Below are positions 7,927-16,981 of a DNA stretch of 64,000 bases, piece by piece (position 1 is the first letter of the stretch; every line of letters begins with the position of its first letter). The notes below the pieces were generated by a model, which saw nothing but the letters and a program-made list of their open reading frames with translations, did no database searches and was not told the origin of the DNA. The DNA is from Herbiconiux gentiana. GTDB lineage: Bacteria; Actinomycetota; Actinomycetes; Actinomycetales; Microbacteriaceae. The stretch covers positions 434,001-498,000 of the forward strand of contig NZ_JANTEZ010000001.1 in NCBI RefSeq assembly GCF_024978135.1. Reading direction: 5' to 3'. The translations under genes were made by a program, and so were the position numbers.

Positions 7927-9423
7927 TTGGCAATCGAGCGACGAACCTTCCTCGCAGGGGCCGTGTCGGCCCTGTCGCTGGCCGCGCTCTCGGCCTGCAC
8001 GCCCGATGCGCCCCGGCCGACCCCGACGCCGACCGCGCTGCCGACCGAGACCCCGCTCTCCCCCGTCCCCCGACCGGCCGCCTTCCTCCGCAGCTCCTGG
8101 TCGACCGACCCGTTCTCGCTCGGCTCCTTCAGCAGCACGCCGGTGGGGGGCGGCCCCGGCGACCGGGCGACGCTCCGCGAGACGGTCGGCGGGCGGGTCG
8201 TGTTCGCCGGCGAGGCGGTCGCGGCCGAGCATCCGGGAACCCTGCAGGGCGCCCTCGAGTCGGGCGCCTCGGCGGCCGAACGGGTGCGGGCGATCGCCGA
8301 CGACGGGGAGCGGATCGCCGTGATCGGCGCCGGGCTCGCCGGCGCGACCGCCGCCCGGGCGCTGGCCGACGCCGGCTTCGAGGTCGTGGTGCTCGAAGGG
8401 CGCGACCGGGTGGGCGGGCGCATCCTCACCCGCGACGAGAGCGGATGGCCGTTCCCGGTCGAGCTCGGCTCCCCCACCGTGTCGGGTCCGGCGCTCGACG
8501 AGGCGCTGCTCGCCTCGGGTGTCGACACGCTGAGCCTCTCGAGCGACTCCGAGGTGCGCACCGGCTCGGGCGAGGTCGACCCGCCGAGCACGGTGGGGCC
8601 GGATGCGGTGGCCGCCGCCGTGGCGTGGGCCCGCGCCCAGGCGGCCGACGTCTCGCTCGCCTCGGCGCTGTCGGCCTCGGGCGCCGAGGCGGTGTCGGCC
8701 GACCCCGACGCCGACGGCATCTCCCCCGCCGACCGGCTCGCGCACTACCTCGACACCGCCGTGGCCACGCGCGGCGGTGCCAGCGCCTTCGAGCTCTCGG
8801 CCTCGTACGGGGTCGCCGAGCCGGCCGACGTCGACGCGGGCACCGACGGGTCCGACGCGCCCGACGCGCCCGACGCGCCCAGCCTCGTCGTGGGCGGGCT
8901 CGACCGGATCGTGCAGGACGCCCTCGACGACCTCGACGTGGTGCTCTCCAGCACGGTCATCCGCATCGGTTACGACGACGACGGCGTGAGCCTGAGGCTC
9001 GGCCGTGGCGAGTCGCTGAACGTCGACCGCGTGATCGTGACCGTTCCGCTCGGGGTGCTGAAGACGGGGGCGATCGAGTTCGCGCCCGCTCTGCCGCAGG
9101 CGACGCTCGACGCCGTCGACGCCCTCGGGATGGGCGAGCTGGAGCAGCTCTGGCTGCGCTTCGACGAGCCGTTCTGGTCGACCGACGCCACGGTGCTGTC
9201 GGTGATCGACGACACCGCCGTGGTGGCCGAATGGATCAACCTGCTGCCCTCGACGGGTCAGGCCATCCTGGTGGGGCTGACCGCGGCCGACGACGTGCCC
9301 GTGGCGGCGGCCCTCGGCGACGCCGAGTTCGTGGAGGCGGCCCTCGCCACCCTCGTGCCGTTCATCGACGCCGACGCCGTCTCCACCGCGACCGCCACTC
9401 CGACGCCGGCGGCAGCCGGCTGA
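7927..9423 (+). CDS. Exported FAD-dependent amine-oxidase-like protein, permuted order
   Basis: A flavin amine oxidase-type oxidoreductase of 498 residues. It begins with a twin-arginine and lipobox-like signal (ERRTFLAG, then [11 protein letters not shown]). Residues about 50-120 hold what is normally the C-terminal FAD/substrate segment: [11 protein letters not shown], then [20 protein letters not shown]. Only afterwards, at about 130-165, comes the dinucleotide-binding motif [19 protein letters not shown] with [12 protein letters not shown], normally the N terminus. The protein ends where ordinary relatives would continue into WxxDPxxxGSxS, so the order looks circularly permuted. A triple Asp-Ala-Pro repeat sits near residue 315. 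The start is uncertain: TTG 7927 fits the Tat signal, and GTG 7885 is the alternative. Its 3' end overlaps the next gene by 62 bases. Confidence 0.8.
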   Translation: MAIERRTFLAGAVSALSLAALSACTPDAPRPTPTPTALPTETPLSPVPRPAAFLRSSWSTDPFSLGSFSSTPVGGGPGDRATLRETVGGRVVFAGEAVAAEHPGTLQGALESGASAAERVRAIADDGERIAVIGAGLAGATAARALADAGFEVVVLEGRDRVGGRILTRDESGWPFPVELGSPTVSGPALDEALLASGVDTLSLSSDSEVRTGSGEVDPPSTVGPDAVAAAVAWARAQAADVSLASALSASGAEAVSADPDADGISPADRLAHYLDTAVATRGGASAFELSASYGVAEPADVDAGTDGSDAPDAPDAPSLVVGGLDRIVQDALDDLDVVLSSTVIRIGYDDDGVSLRLGRGESLNVDRVIVTVPLGVLKTGAIEFAPALPQATLDAVDALGMGELEQLWLRFDEPFWSTDATVLSVIDDTAVVAEWINLLPSTGQAILVGLTAADDVPVAAALGDAEFVEAALATLVPFIDADAVSTATATPTPAAAG

Positions 9424-10021
9424 TCCAGGCGAGCAGCGCGGTGATGCCGGCGAACAGCGCGAGCGCGATCCCCGAGTAGAACACGAACTCGGCCGGCGTG
9501 ACCTGGCCCGGGTCGAGGAAGAAGTACGGGTACCAGCCCTCGATCGACCCGCGAACGAGCGTGAAGACGCCCCAGACGATCGGGAACCCGAGCGAGATCG
9601 GCACCGTGCGCCAGGGCAGCCGCGGGCGGCCGATGCCCACGATCCAGTCGAGGACGAGGTAGGCGGGGATGAAGAAGTGCAGCACCTGGCTCGAGAGCGG
9701 CACCTCGATGCGGTACTGGTGACTGGAGGCCTGGGTGACGATGGTGCCGAACACGATGCCCGAGACGATGACGTAGGTGGTGACGATCCCGCGGATGCCG
9801 GCGGCCCAGGCCGAGACCCGCTCCCGCGACGGGCGCAGCATCGCGATCCCCGAGGCGGCCAGCACGAGCACGTTCACGGCGTTGCTCTGGAACGTGAAGT
9901 AGAGGAAGTAGTTGACCGTCGAGAAGGTGCTGAAGCCGAGCGTGTACTCGACGTCGAAGACCAGGGCCACCACCGCGACGACCGCCACCGCGAGTCGGAC
10001 GACAGCGGCAGCACGTCGCAC
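9362..10021 (-). CDS. Pr6Pr-family membrane protein
   Basis: A 219-residue integral membrane protein with about six hydrophobic helices and the family's conserved aromatic and polar patches: [30 protein letters not shown], and [10 protein letters not shown] near the C terminus. It resembles the FAR-17a/AIG1-like Pr6Pr group, whose bacterial function is not established. The C-terminal tail is strikingly basic ([10 protein letters not shown]) and is encoded in the overlap with the 3' end of the convergent amine oxidase gene. It is divergent from the alpha/beta hydrolase gene. Confidence 0.85.
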   Translation of the reverse strand: MRRAAAVVRLAVAVVAVVALVFDVEYTLGFSTFSTVNYFLYFTFQSNAVNVLVLAASGIAMLRPSRERVSAWAAGIRGIVTTYVIVSGIVFGTIVTQASSHQYRIEVPLSSQVLHFFIPAYLVLDWIVGIGRPRLPWRTVPISLGFPIVWGVFTLVRGSIEGWYPYFFLDPGQVTPAEFVFYSGIALALFAGITALLAWISRLPPASEWRSRWRRRRRR

Positions 10022-10124
10022 GCGGGCTCCGATCGTCGGAAGGATGCCGGGGCCTCCGGCCGGTCGTGCATCTACGCTAGTCGCTCCGCCAATCCGCGCC
10101 GCGCACCCGCTCCGAACGACAGAC

Positions 10125-11192
10125 GTGGCTTCCTCCCGAGACGCCGCTGAGCCCGCACGACCCGATCAGAACCCTGCTGACACGGACAGACCGTCCCGGC
10201 GCTCCGGCACGACCCGACACGAATCCGACGACCAGCGACCGCACGGCGGCCGAGAGTCGTCTCGCCTGCGCGCGCTCTACGCCCCCTTCGAACTGGTGCG
10301 CGACCCCGCGCGGGTGGGCCTGCGCCGTCAGGCCGTGCGCACCCGGGTGGGGCCCGTCGTGCTGCACGTCGGTGACCGTCGTGACGACGGGCCGGCCCTC
10401 GTGCTGCTGCACGGAGCGGCGGGCAGCTGGACGACCTGGACGCCGCTGCTCCTGGCGGCGGCCTCGGAGGGACGCCCCCTCGCGAACGTCGTCGTGCTCG
10501 ACCTGCCGGGCTGGGGCGAGTCGCCGCTGCCCGACCGACCGCTGTCGAACGGGCGTACGGCGCTGAGCATCGACGCCTACGCCGGCGCGGTGCGCGATGC
10601 CGTCGCGGCTCTCGGCCATCGCTCCTGGACGCTGATGGGCCACTCGATGGGCGGACTGATCGCCCTGCACCTGGCGGCGAGTGAACCGGCGCGCACCGAG
10701 TCGGTCGTCGTCGTCTCGCCGACCGGTCCGTCGGTGCTCGAAGCGGCCAGGCACCCGGTGCGCTCTCTCCGCCGCGAGCCGGCCTTCGTCGGCCTCCGCG
10801 CGGCGATGGGGGCGTTCTCGCGGGGCGGCGCCGCGGCCTCGGTGCTGCTGCGGGCCCTCGACCGGATGCATGTGCTGCGCCCCGTCGTCGCTCCGCTGTT
10901 CGCCCGCCCGGCCGACATCCCGCCCGGTGTCGCGTCGGCGCTGTCGCGCGAGGTGCGGCCGCAGGCGTTCTCGATCGCGGCGCGACTGGCGGCTCGCTAC
11001 GACCCGGACCGGTGGATGGACATCACCGCACCGGTGCGGGTCGTGCGAGGGAGCCGTGACGCGTTCTCGGCCGAGGCCGACGACGGGCGTCTGGCCCGTC
11101 TGCTGCCGGGCTCGACGCTGTCGGTGCTGCCGACGGCCGGGCACTTCGCGCACCTCGAGGCGCCGTTCGCCGTGCTCGACCGGCTCGGCTGA
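10125..11192 (+). CDS. Alpha/beta hydrolase
   Basis: A 355-residue alpha/beta-hydrolase-fold enzyme. Visible are the oxyanion-hole motif LLHGAAGSW, the nucleophile elbow GHSMGG with Ser near residue 174, a candidate acidic residue in RGSRDAFS, and the catalytic His in TAGHFAHLE close to the end. A helical cap region rich in Arg and Ala lies in the middle. The first 50 or so residues are hydrophilic and low in complexity, so the start is uncertain: GTG 10125 is used here, ATG 10043 is in frame, and neither has a convincing ribosome site. The substrate is unknown. Confidence 0.82.
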   Translation: MASSRDAAEPARPDQNPADTDRPSRRSGTTRHESDDQRPHGGRESSRLRALYAPFELVRDPARVGLRRQAVRTRVGPVVLHVGDRRDDGPALVLLHGAAGSWTTWTPLLLAAASEGRPLANVVVLDLPGWGESPLPDRPLSNGRTALSIDAYAGAVRDAVAALGHRSWTLMGHSMGGLIALHLAASEPARTESVVVVSPTGPSVLEAARHPVRSLRREPAFVGLRAAMGAFSRGGAAASVLLRALDRMHVLRPVVAPLFARPADIPPGVASALSREVRPQAFSIAARLAARYDPDRWMDITAPVRVVRGSRDAFSAEADDGRLARLLPGSTLSVLPTAGHFAHLEAPFAVLDRLG

Positions 11193-11774
11193 TCACTCGG
11201 CCAGGATGAGGTAGAGGGCGCGGCGCGCCTCGTCGATCTTGTCGACGGCCTGAGCGCGCTGCTCGTCGGTGGCCGCCGTGCGGAACTGGTGCAGCACGCC
11301 GAGGAGCTTCGCGGCGCTGGCCTGGAACTCCTGGTCGGCGGGCGACTGGCCGGCCGTGGCCTGCCAGGCGCGCTCCAGCTCGTCCTGGTGCTCGGCCACG
11401 TAGGCCTTGCCCGTGTCGCTCAGCTGGAACTCGGTGCGCCGGCCGTCTCCCGTGGAGACGATCAGCTCCTCGTCGACCAGCTGCTGCAGCGTGGGGTAGA
11501 TGGAGCCCGGGCTCGGGCGCCAGACTCCCCCGGTCTTCTCGGCGATGGCCTTGATCAGGCCGTAGCCGTTGGAGGGGGCCTCCGAGAGCAGCGACAGGAT
11601 GGCCGCCCGCACGTCTCCGCGCTGGGCCCGCCCGCCGCGCCCGCCGCGAGGTCCGAAGCCGGGGCCGAAACCGCCGCCGAAGCCACCGGGGCCGAAGCCC
11701 GGGCCGAAACCGCTGCCGGGGCCGTGCCCGTGGGGAGAGCGCTCGAAGGATGGGGTGTGATGAATGCGTCGCAT
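11193..11774 (-). CDS. PadR-family transcriptional regulator
   Basis: A 193-residue PadR-type repressor. The winged-helix domain (about residues 50-125) reads RGDVRAAILSLLSEAPSNGYGLI, then the beta-wing PGSIYPTLQQLVDEELI. A helical C terminus serves dimerisation. The N terminus carries a Gly/Phe/Pro-rich repeat stretch (units like GFGPG), as seen in several actinobacterial PadR proteins. Two in-frame ATGs exist, at 11780 and 11774; the AAAGG site is three bases from the first but nine from the second, favouring 11774. It is divergent from the DyP peroxidase gene across about 100 AT-richer bases with palindromes, so it probably controls itself and that gene. Confidence 0.9.
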   Translation of the reverse strand: MRRIHHTPSFERSPHGHGPGSGFGPGFGPGGFGGGFGPGFGPRGGRGGRAQRGDVRAAILSLLSEAPSNGYGLIKAIAEKTGGVWRPSPGSIYPTLQQLVDEELIVSTGDGRRTEFQLSDTGKAYVAEHQDELERAWQATAGQSPADQEFQASAAKLLGVLHQFRTAATDEQRAQAVDKIDEARRALYLILAE

Positions 11775-11803
11775 GAGCATCCGCCTTTCGTATTGATTGA
11801 ATG

Positions 11804-11838
11804 TCGCGACCGTTTCGCGATAGCTTTACGATATATCG
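11804..11838. promoter_or_regulatory. Palindromes between padR and DyP gene
   Basis: The divergent intergenic region holds two copies of the self-complementary TCGCGA (11804-11809 and 11815-11820) and a perfect 10-bp palindrome CGATATATCG (11829-11838). The stretch is much more AT-rich than the flanking genes. These are candidate PadR operators or promoter elements. Assignment is by position and symmetry only. Confidence 0.45.
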
Positions 11839-11873
11839 GTAATAATCGTCTGTCAAGCCAATAGGATTTCCGC

Positions 11874-12830
11874 ATGCACGATGAAGCGTGGGACCGCACC
11901 CCCATCCAGCCCCAGAGTGTCGACGCGCCGCTGTCGACGGCAGCCGTCTTCTTGGTGGTGACGATCGCTGAGGGCGACGAGGCGGCCGAGCAGGTGCGCG
12001 ATGTCATCTCCGACATCGGCGGGCTCGTGCGGGCGGTGGGCTTCCGCGACCTCAACGGGCACCTGTCGTGCAACGTCGGCATCGGGTCCGACGCCTGGGA
12101 CCGATTCGAGCAGGATGCCCGCCCCGCCCAGCTGCGCCGCTTCTTCGAGGTGCGCGGCCCGGTGCACACGGCGCCCTCCACCCCGGGCGACCTGCTCTTC
12201 CACATCCGGAGCGAGCGCGCCGACCTCGCCTTCGAGCTGGAGCGACTGCTGCTCGGCAAGCTCGGGGAGGCGGTCACCGTCGTCGACGAGACCACCGGCT
12301 TCCGCTACTTCGACTCGCGCGACCTGCTCGGCTTCGTCGACGGCACCGAGAACCCCACCGGGGCCGGAATGGCGCACTGGTCGATCGTGGGCGAGGAGGA
12401 CCAGGCCTTCGCCGGCGGCAGCTACGTCGTGGTGCAGAAGTACCTGCACGACCTCGGCGCCTGGAACACCCTCCCGGTCGAGCTGCAGGAGAAGATCATC
12501 GGCCGGACGAAGTTCGACAACGTCGAGCTCGAGGACGAGCCGGGGGCGCGCAAGTCGCACAAGGGCCTCGCCACCGTCGTCGACGCGAACGGCATCGAGC
12601 ACGACATCCTGCGCGACAACATGCCCTTCGGGCGGCCGGGCGCGGGGGAGTTCGGCACCTACTTCATCGGCTACGCGCGGGAGCTCTGGGTGATCGAGCA
12701 GATGCTCAGGCAGATGTTCGTCGGCGACCCGGTCGGGTCGTACGACCGCATCCTCGACGTCTCGACACCCGTCACCGGCACGACCTTCTTCGTGCCCTCG
12801 AACGACGTGCTCGAGGGCCTCGCCCCGTAG
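11874..12830 (+). CDS. DyP-type heme peroxidase
   Basis: A 318-residue dye-decolorising peroxidase that oxidises substrates with hydrogen peroxide through heme. The diagnostic motif GFVDGTENP puts the catalytic Asp near residue 156. The candidate proximal heme His lies in ARKSHKGL near residue 228, and the distal Arg in ILRDNMPFG near 246. Length fits the compact bacterial B/P subtype. No Tat signal is present, so it is probably cytosolic. No encapsulin gene is adjacent and the C terminus shows no obvious encapsulin-targeting tail. Its promoter is shared with the padR gene, suggesting PadR control. Confidence 0.92.
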   Translation: MHDEAWDRTPIQPQSVDAPLSTAAVFLVVTIAEGDEAAEQVRDVISDIGGLVRAVGFRDLNGHLSCNVGIGSDAWDRFEQDARPAQLRRFFEVRGPVHTAPSTPGDLLFHIRSERADLAFELERLLLGKLGEAVTVVDETTGFRYFDSRDLLGFVDGTENPTGAGMAHWSIVGEEDQAFAGGSYVVVQKYLHDLGAWNTLPVELQEKIIGRTKFDNVELEDEPGARKSHKGLATVVDANGIEHDILRDNMPFGRPGAGEFGTYFIGYARELWVIEQMLRQMFVGDPVGSYDRILDVSTPVTGTTFFVPSNDVLEGLAP

Positions 12831-12840
12831 CCGGGCCGGG

Positions 12841-14211
12841 TCAGCGCCCCACGCGGAAGGCGTGCCCCCGGTGGGTCTCCGGCAGGTGCGGGCCGCCCTC
12901 GGGGAAGAAGCGCTCCCGCAGCGTGTCTCCCGAGTACTCGGCCGAGGCGAGTCCGCGCTCCCGGAGGACGGGCAGCAGCAGCTCGATCAGATCGTCGTAG
13001 GTCTGAGGGGTCAGGTGCGGCTGGATCAGGAAGCCGTCGACCCCGGTGGCGGCCACGAACTCCTCGATCCGGTCGGCGACGTCGTCGGGACTCCCGACGA
13101 AGACGCTCCCGTTGATGCCCGTGCGGCGGAAGTTCTCGAGGACGTCGCGCACGAGCGGCGCGGCCTGGCCGTCGCGGCCCAGGTAGCGTTCGAGGTTCGA
13201 CTGACCCATCTCGGTGCGGGTCTGGCTGATCGGCTTGTCGGGATCCAGGGCGAGCAGGTCGATGCCGGTGTTGCCGGCGTAGATGGCTGCCGCACCTTCG
13301 TCGGTCGACATCGCCAGCATCTCCGCGTGCTTGGCCCAGGCCTCCTCGGCGGTGGGCGCCGTGATCAACAGGGCGCCGACGAGGATCTTGACGGAGTCGG
13401 CCGGTCGGCCCGCTGCGACGGCGCTCTCGCGGATGCCCCGCACGTTCGCGGCCACGACGGTGGGCTCTCCCCCGCCGACGAACACGGCCTCGGCGTTCCG
13501 GCCGGCGAACTCGCGCCCGCGCCCCGAGGCTCCCGCCTGCACGAGCAACGGGGTGCGCTGCGGCGACGGCGGCAGGTTCAGGATGCCGTCGGTGCGGAAG
13601 TACGGACCCTCGTGGTGCACGAGGTGCACCTTGTCGGGGTCGGCGTAGACACCCGCCTCGCGGTCGAGCACGAGGGCGTCGTCCTCCCATGAGCCCTCCC
13701 AGAGGGTGAGGCTGACGTCGACGTAGTCGTCGGCCATGTCGTAGCGCAGGTCGTGCCGGATGAGCTCCTTGCCCATCAGGGCGGCCGCCGTCCCGCCCGA
13801 GGAGCCGGTGACGATGTTCCAGCCGATCCGCCCGTCGGTGAAGTGGTCGAGGGTCGCGAAGCGGCGGGCGTTCGCCGCCGGCGGCTCGACGGTGGTCGAG
13901 GTGGTCAGGATGAAGCCCAGCTTCTCCGTCACGGCGGCGAGGGCCGAGACGAGCGGCATCGGGTCGCCGTGCGGGATGCCCCGGCCCTCCCGCACCGACG
14001 CCGGGATCAGCCGGCCGTCGAGGGCCGGGAAGCCATAGCTGTCCGCCAGGAAGAGGAAGTCGAGTCCCGCGTCCTCGAACTTCCGGGCCAGCGACGTCCA
14101 GTGCGAGAGCGTCGTGAACTCCGCCGAGGTGTCGTCGGGGTGCTGCCACGACGACCCGACGGTGCCATTGGGGCCGATGTACTGGAAGATGCCGAGAAGA
14201 AGGGGCTGCAT
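12841..14211 (-). CDS. FMN-dependent monooxygenase, NtaA/SnaA/DmoA family
   Basis: A 456-residue luciferase-like (LLM) two-component monooxygenase subunit that uses FMNH2 from a separate reductase. Typical family blocks are visible: LGIFQYIGPNG start, FLFLADSYG, LTTSTTVEPPAANARRFATLDH, IGWNIVTGSSGG, LVQAGASGRGREFAGRNAEAVF, and C-terminal LRERFFPEGG. Related enzymes attack chelators, sulfides or heterocycles; the substrate here is unknown. It is divergent from an XRE-cupin regulator, and a 19-bp inverted repeat overlaps its start codon. It is one of three NtaA-type paralogues in the window. Confidence 0.9.
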   Translation of the reverse strand: MQPLLLGIFQYIGPNGTVGSSWQHPDDTSAEFTTLSHWTSLARKFEDAGLDFLFLADSYGFPALDGRLIPASVREGRGIPHGDPMPLVSALAAVTEKLGFILTTSTTVEPPAANARRFATLDHFTDGRIGWNIVTGSSGGTAAALMGKELIRHDLRYDMADDYVDVSLTLWEGSWEDDALVLDREAGVYADPDKVHLVHHEGPYFRTDGILNLPPSPQRTPLLVQAGASGRGREFAGRNAEAVFVGGGEPTVVAANVRGIRESAVAAGRPADSVKILVGALLITAPTAEEAWAKHAEMLAMSTDEGAAAIYAGNTGIDLLALDPDKPISQTRTEMGQSNLERYLGRDGQAAPLVRDVLENFRRTGINGSVFVGSPDDVADRIEEFVAATGVDGFLIQPHLTPQTYDDLIELLLPVLRERGLASAEYSGDTLRERFFPEGGPHLPETHRGHAFRVGR

Positions 14212-14228
14212 GGCTATATTTATGCCAT
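14210..14228. promoter_or_regulatory. Inverted repeat at LLM/XRE divergent promoter
   Basis: ATGGC-(9 bases TATATTTAT)-GCCAT lies in a very AT-rich stretch between the divergent monooxygenase and XRE-cupin genes. It overlaps the monooxygenase start codon and lies about 40 bases upstream of the regulator start. This is a plausible operator for the XRE-cupin protein. Confidence 0.45.
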
Positions 14229-14266
14229 ATATATTTTGCGGTGGTGTTACCGGAGGTTTCGATCAC

Positions 14267-14899
14267 ATGAACAGCGAGCGTGAGGCGGCACGATCGACGC
14301 GGCCGCTCGACGACGACGCGGTCGCCATGGGTGCGCGCATCCGCGGCCTGCGGAAGGACGCCGGCTTGACGATGGTGCGCCTCGCGGAGGCGACCGGGGT
14401 GTCCCAGCCCTTCCTGAGCCTGCTCGAGCGGGGCCACGCGCGCCCGGGCCTCGCCACGCTGGCCCGGTTCGCCGAGGCGCTGGGTGTTCCCTCGGGGTCG
14501 CTCCTGGCGCGCCCCGCCGCGAGCCGCATCACGGCGGCGGGTGTCGACGTGGTGCACGCCGAGCCGGAGGGCCGCGCATCCGCCGGCCGCCCGGGAGAGC
14601 TCACCGTGTGGCAGCTCGCGCAGCTGCCGGGCGGGCTGTTCGCGACCGAGCTCGCGGGTGAGCCCGCGGCGGACATCGGGGGCGACCCGCACTACGCGGA
14701 GTTCGCTGACCACGACGAGGACGAGTTCCTCTATCTCCTCGGCGGGGTGCTCGAGGTGGAGCTCGGCGACGGCACGGTGCACCGGCTCGCCGCCGGAGAC
14801 ACCCTCTCCCTCGGCGCCGGCGTGCGGCATCGCTGGCGCCCGAGCGGGCCGGAGGGGTTCCGGGCCGTGAGCGTCACCTCCGGGCGGCACTCCCACTGA
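14267..14899 (+). CDS. XRE-family regulator with C-terminal cupin
   Basis: A 210-residue regulator. A helix-turn-helix spans about residues 20-75 (MGARIRGLRKDAGLTMVRLA, then GVSQPFLSLLERGHARPGLATL). A cupin sensor domain covers about 115-205 (HDEDEFLYLLGGVLEVELGD, then LAAGDTLSLGAGVRHRW), probably binding a small ligand or metal. The ATG at 14267 lies ten bases after CGGAGG, which settles the start. It is divergent from the NtaA-type monooxygenase and most likely controls it in response to a related metabolite. The last 26 bases overlap the convergent histidine kinase gene. Confidence 0.92.
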   Translation: MNSEREAARSTRPLDDDAVAMGARIRGLRKDAGLTMVRLAEATGVSQPFLSLLERGHARPGLATLARFAEALGVPSGSLLARPAASRITAAGVDVVHAEPEGRASAGRPGELTVWQLAQLPGGLFATELAGEPAADIGGDPHYAEFADHDEDEFLYLLGGVLEVELGDGTVHRLAAGDTLSLGAGVRHRWRPSGPEGFRAVSVTSGRHSH

Positions 14900-16613
14900 T
14901 GCTCGCACGTGGCAGGGCGATGGCGATCGAGGTGCCCTCGCCCAGCACGCTCGAGATGTCGATGCGACCGCCGTGCGCGGTGACGATGGCCTTGGTGATC
15001 GTGAGGCCGAGCCCCACCCCCTGCACCGCGTTCTTCGTGGCGGTGCCCGCGCGGAAGAACCGCTCCGACAGACGGTGCAGCTCGTGCTCGGCGATGCCGT
15101 AGCCGGTGTCGGCCACCACGATGCGCACCTCGTCGGGCGCGCTCTCGAGCCCGACGGTGACCGACCCTCCGCGGGGCGTGAACTTCACCGCGTTGGAGAG
15201 GATGTTGTCGACGGCCTGGCCGAGCCGCACCGGATCGACCCCGAGCCGGAGCTCGCCCTCGCCGACGTCGGAGCGCAGCTCGACCCCGGCGGACTCGGCG
15301 ACCGGCCGCGCGCTCTCGAGCGCGGCGCGCAGCACGGTGGGCAGGTCGGTCGGCACGGGCCGCACGCGGAAGCCGCCGGAGTCGACCTGCGCCGTGAAGA
15401 GCAGGTCGCCGACGAGCTGGAGCAGCCGACGGGCGTTGCGCTCGACCACGCCGAGGTACTTGTCCTGCTGCCGCGTGAGAGGTTCGTCGTCGTCGGAGCG
15501 GAGCAGTTCGACGTAGCCGAGGATCGAGCTGAGCGGGGTGCGCAGCTCGTGCGAGATCAGCCCGGCGAACTCGTCTTTCAGGCGCTCGATCTCCTTGGCG
15601 TCGGTCTCGTCGGTCGCGACGAAGACGAATCCCGCCGGCTCCCCCTCCTCATCGAGTCGCTCGGCGATCGACACCTGGGCCGGGAAGACGGTCCCGTCCT
15701 TCCGGGAGTAGGTCCAGTCGCGCACGTCGCGGAGACCCGACCGGGCGGTTCCGACCAGACCGGCGAAGTCGCGCAGCTCGTCGCGGCGGTGCAGCTCGGT
15801 GATGTTCAGCCGGGCGATGGCCTCCTCGGCGGTGTAGCCGAGCAGCGACGCCGCGCCGGGGTTCCAGACGGTCACGAGACCGGAGCGGTCGGTGCCGATG
15901 ATGGCGTGGCCGGTGATGTCGTTCCAGACCCCGTCGAGCAGCGCGTTGGCGTTGATCGCCTGCAGCTCGCGCTTGCGGGCGGCCCGGTTGGCCCGCTCGA
16001 GGGTCTCCACCAGGCGGTCGCGCTCGGCGTTCAGCTCCTCGAGCTGCTGCACCCGCCGGTTCACCACCCGGGCGATCTGGTTGATCAGCACCGCCGCGAT
16101 GGTGAAGGCCATCGGGGTGAAGACGAGGCGCACGGCGTCGGCCGGACTGGTGACCGCGGAGACACCGACGAAGAAGGGCAGGCAGATGGTCACGACGACA
16201 CCCACGGCGGCGATGACCACCGAGCGCACGCCCGGTTCCGACGCGATCCAGACCAGCGGGATGACCATCAGCGCGGCGAAGGGCGACGCCTGACCTCCCG
16301 TGCCGACGCGCAGCAGCGCGACGGCGGCGAAGGTCACGACGGGGACGGCGAGCTCCCACGCCGGGTTCAGCGTCGACCGGGGCAGCACGAACGCGAAGGC
16401 GGCGGCCGCCAGCACGAGGGCGTCGGCGGCGATCACCAGGGCGGGCACGACCTCGACCACGACGGGCGAGAGCAGCACCAGGTTGGCGAGCACGAAGCCG
16501 ACGAGCGCGGCCACCTGCTTGAGCAGCGGCGACCACGAGCCGAACGATCCTCCCCGGTGGCGACGCGAAGCGGCGGCCACCCGCACGGTGGCCGCTTTCC
16601 TCTGGCGTTCCAT
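14874..16613 (-). CDS. PAS-domain sensor histidine kinase
   Basis: A 579-residue membrane sensor kinase. The N-terminal third has about six hydrophobic helices (LLKQVAALVGFVLANLVLL onward) with no large extracytoplasmic domain. A coiled stretch around 195-230 leads to a PAS domain (about 230-345, IGTDRSGLVTVWNPGAASLL). The H-box ISHELRTPLSS has its His near residue 354, followed by the N-box VDNILSNAVKF near 473 and glycine boxes DTGYGIAEHEL and GVGLGLTI. Its ATG overlaps the stop of the upstream receiver gene (TGATG), so kinase and receivers form one operon. The signal is unknown. Confidence 0.93.
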   Translation of the reverse strand: MERQRKAATVRVAAASRRHRGGSFGSWSPLLKQVAALVGFVLANLVLLSPVVVEVVPALVIAADALVLAAAAFAFVLPRSTLNPAWELAVPVVTFAAVALLRVGTGGQASPFAALMVIPLVWIASEPGVRSVVIAAVGVVVTICLPFFVGVSAVTSPADAVRLVFTPMAFTIAAVLINQIARVVNRRVQQLEELNAERDRLVETLERANRAARKRELQAINANALLDGVWNDITGHAIIGTDRSGLVTVWNPGAASLLGYTAEEAIARLNITELHRRDELRDFAGLVGTARSGLRDVRDWTYSRKDGTVFPAQVSIAERLDEEGEPAGFVFVATDETDAKEIERLKDEFAGLISHELRTPLSSILGYVELLRSDDDEPLTRQQDKYLGVVERNARRLLQLVGDLLFTAQVDSGGFRVRPVPTDLPTVLRAALESARPVAESAGVELRSDVGEGELRLGVDPVRLGQAVDNILSNAVKFTPRGGSVTVGLESAPDEVRIVVADTGYGIAEHELHRLSERFFRAGTATKNAVQGVGLGLTITKAIVTAHGGRIDISSVLGEGTSIAIALPRASISGSAARR

Positions 16614-16981
16614 CAGACCCGGTCGGCGACGCCGCGCATGAACTCGACGAGCTCGCGCACCTGGAAGGGCTTCGTGATCAGCCCGTTGGCGCCGGCGAGG
16701 TGCACCGCCTCGGCGATGCTCGGCTGCGCGTTGGCGGTGATGATCAGCACGTGCTGTTCGCGCAGCTCGTCGTCGGCCCGGATGCGCTGCACGAGTTCGA
16801 GGCCGGTGAGGCCGGGCATCGAGATGTCGAGCACGGCAAGGTCGATCTCGTCGGCCTTCAGCGCCTCCCACGCGGACAGCCCGTCGCCGACGGCGGCGGC
16901 GACCTCGTAGCCGGCCTTCTCGACGGCTATGGCGACGAGATCCCGCAGATCGGCGTCGTCGTCGGCAATCAGTACCCTCAT
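16613..16981 (-). CDS. Stand-alone response regulator receiver
   Basis: A 122-residue CheY-like receiver without an output domain. The acidic pocket is ADDD near residues 6-9, the phosphoacceptor Asp lies in AVLDISMPG near 53, and the conserved Thr and Lys are in IITANA and ITKPFQ. It can accept phosphate from the downstream histidine kinase, with which its stop codon overlaps, and must act by protein contact. Its ATG overlaps the stop of the second receiver gene by four bases (ATGA), giving a tightly coupled receiver-receiver-kinase operon. Confidence 0.93.
   Translation of the reverse strand: MRVLIADDDADLRDLVAIAVEKAGYEVAAAVGDGLSAWEALKADEIDLAVLDISMPGLTGLELVQRIRADDELREQHVLIITANAQPSIAEAVHLAGANGLITKPFQVRELVEFMRGVADRV

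Noticed and set aside
11874-12830. Encapsulin cargo system for the DyP peroxidase
   Set aside because: No encapsulin gene is adjacent and the C terminus lacks a recognisable targeting tail.
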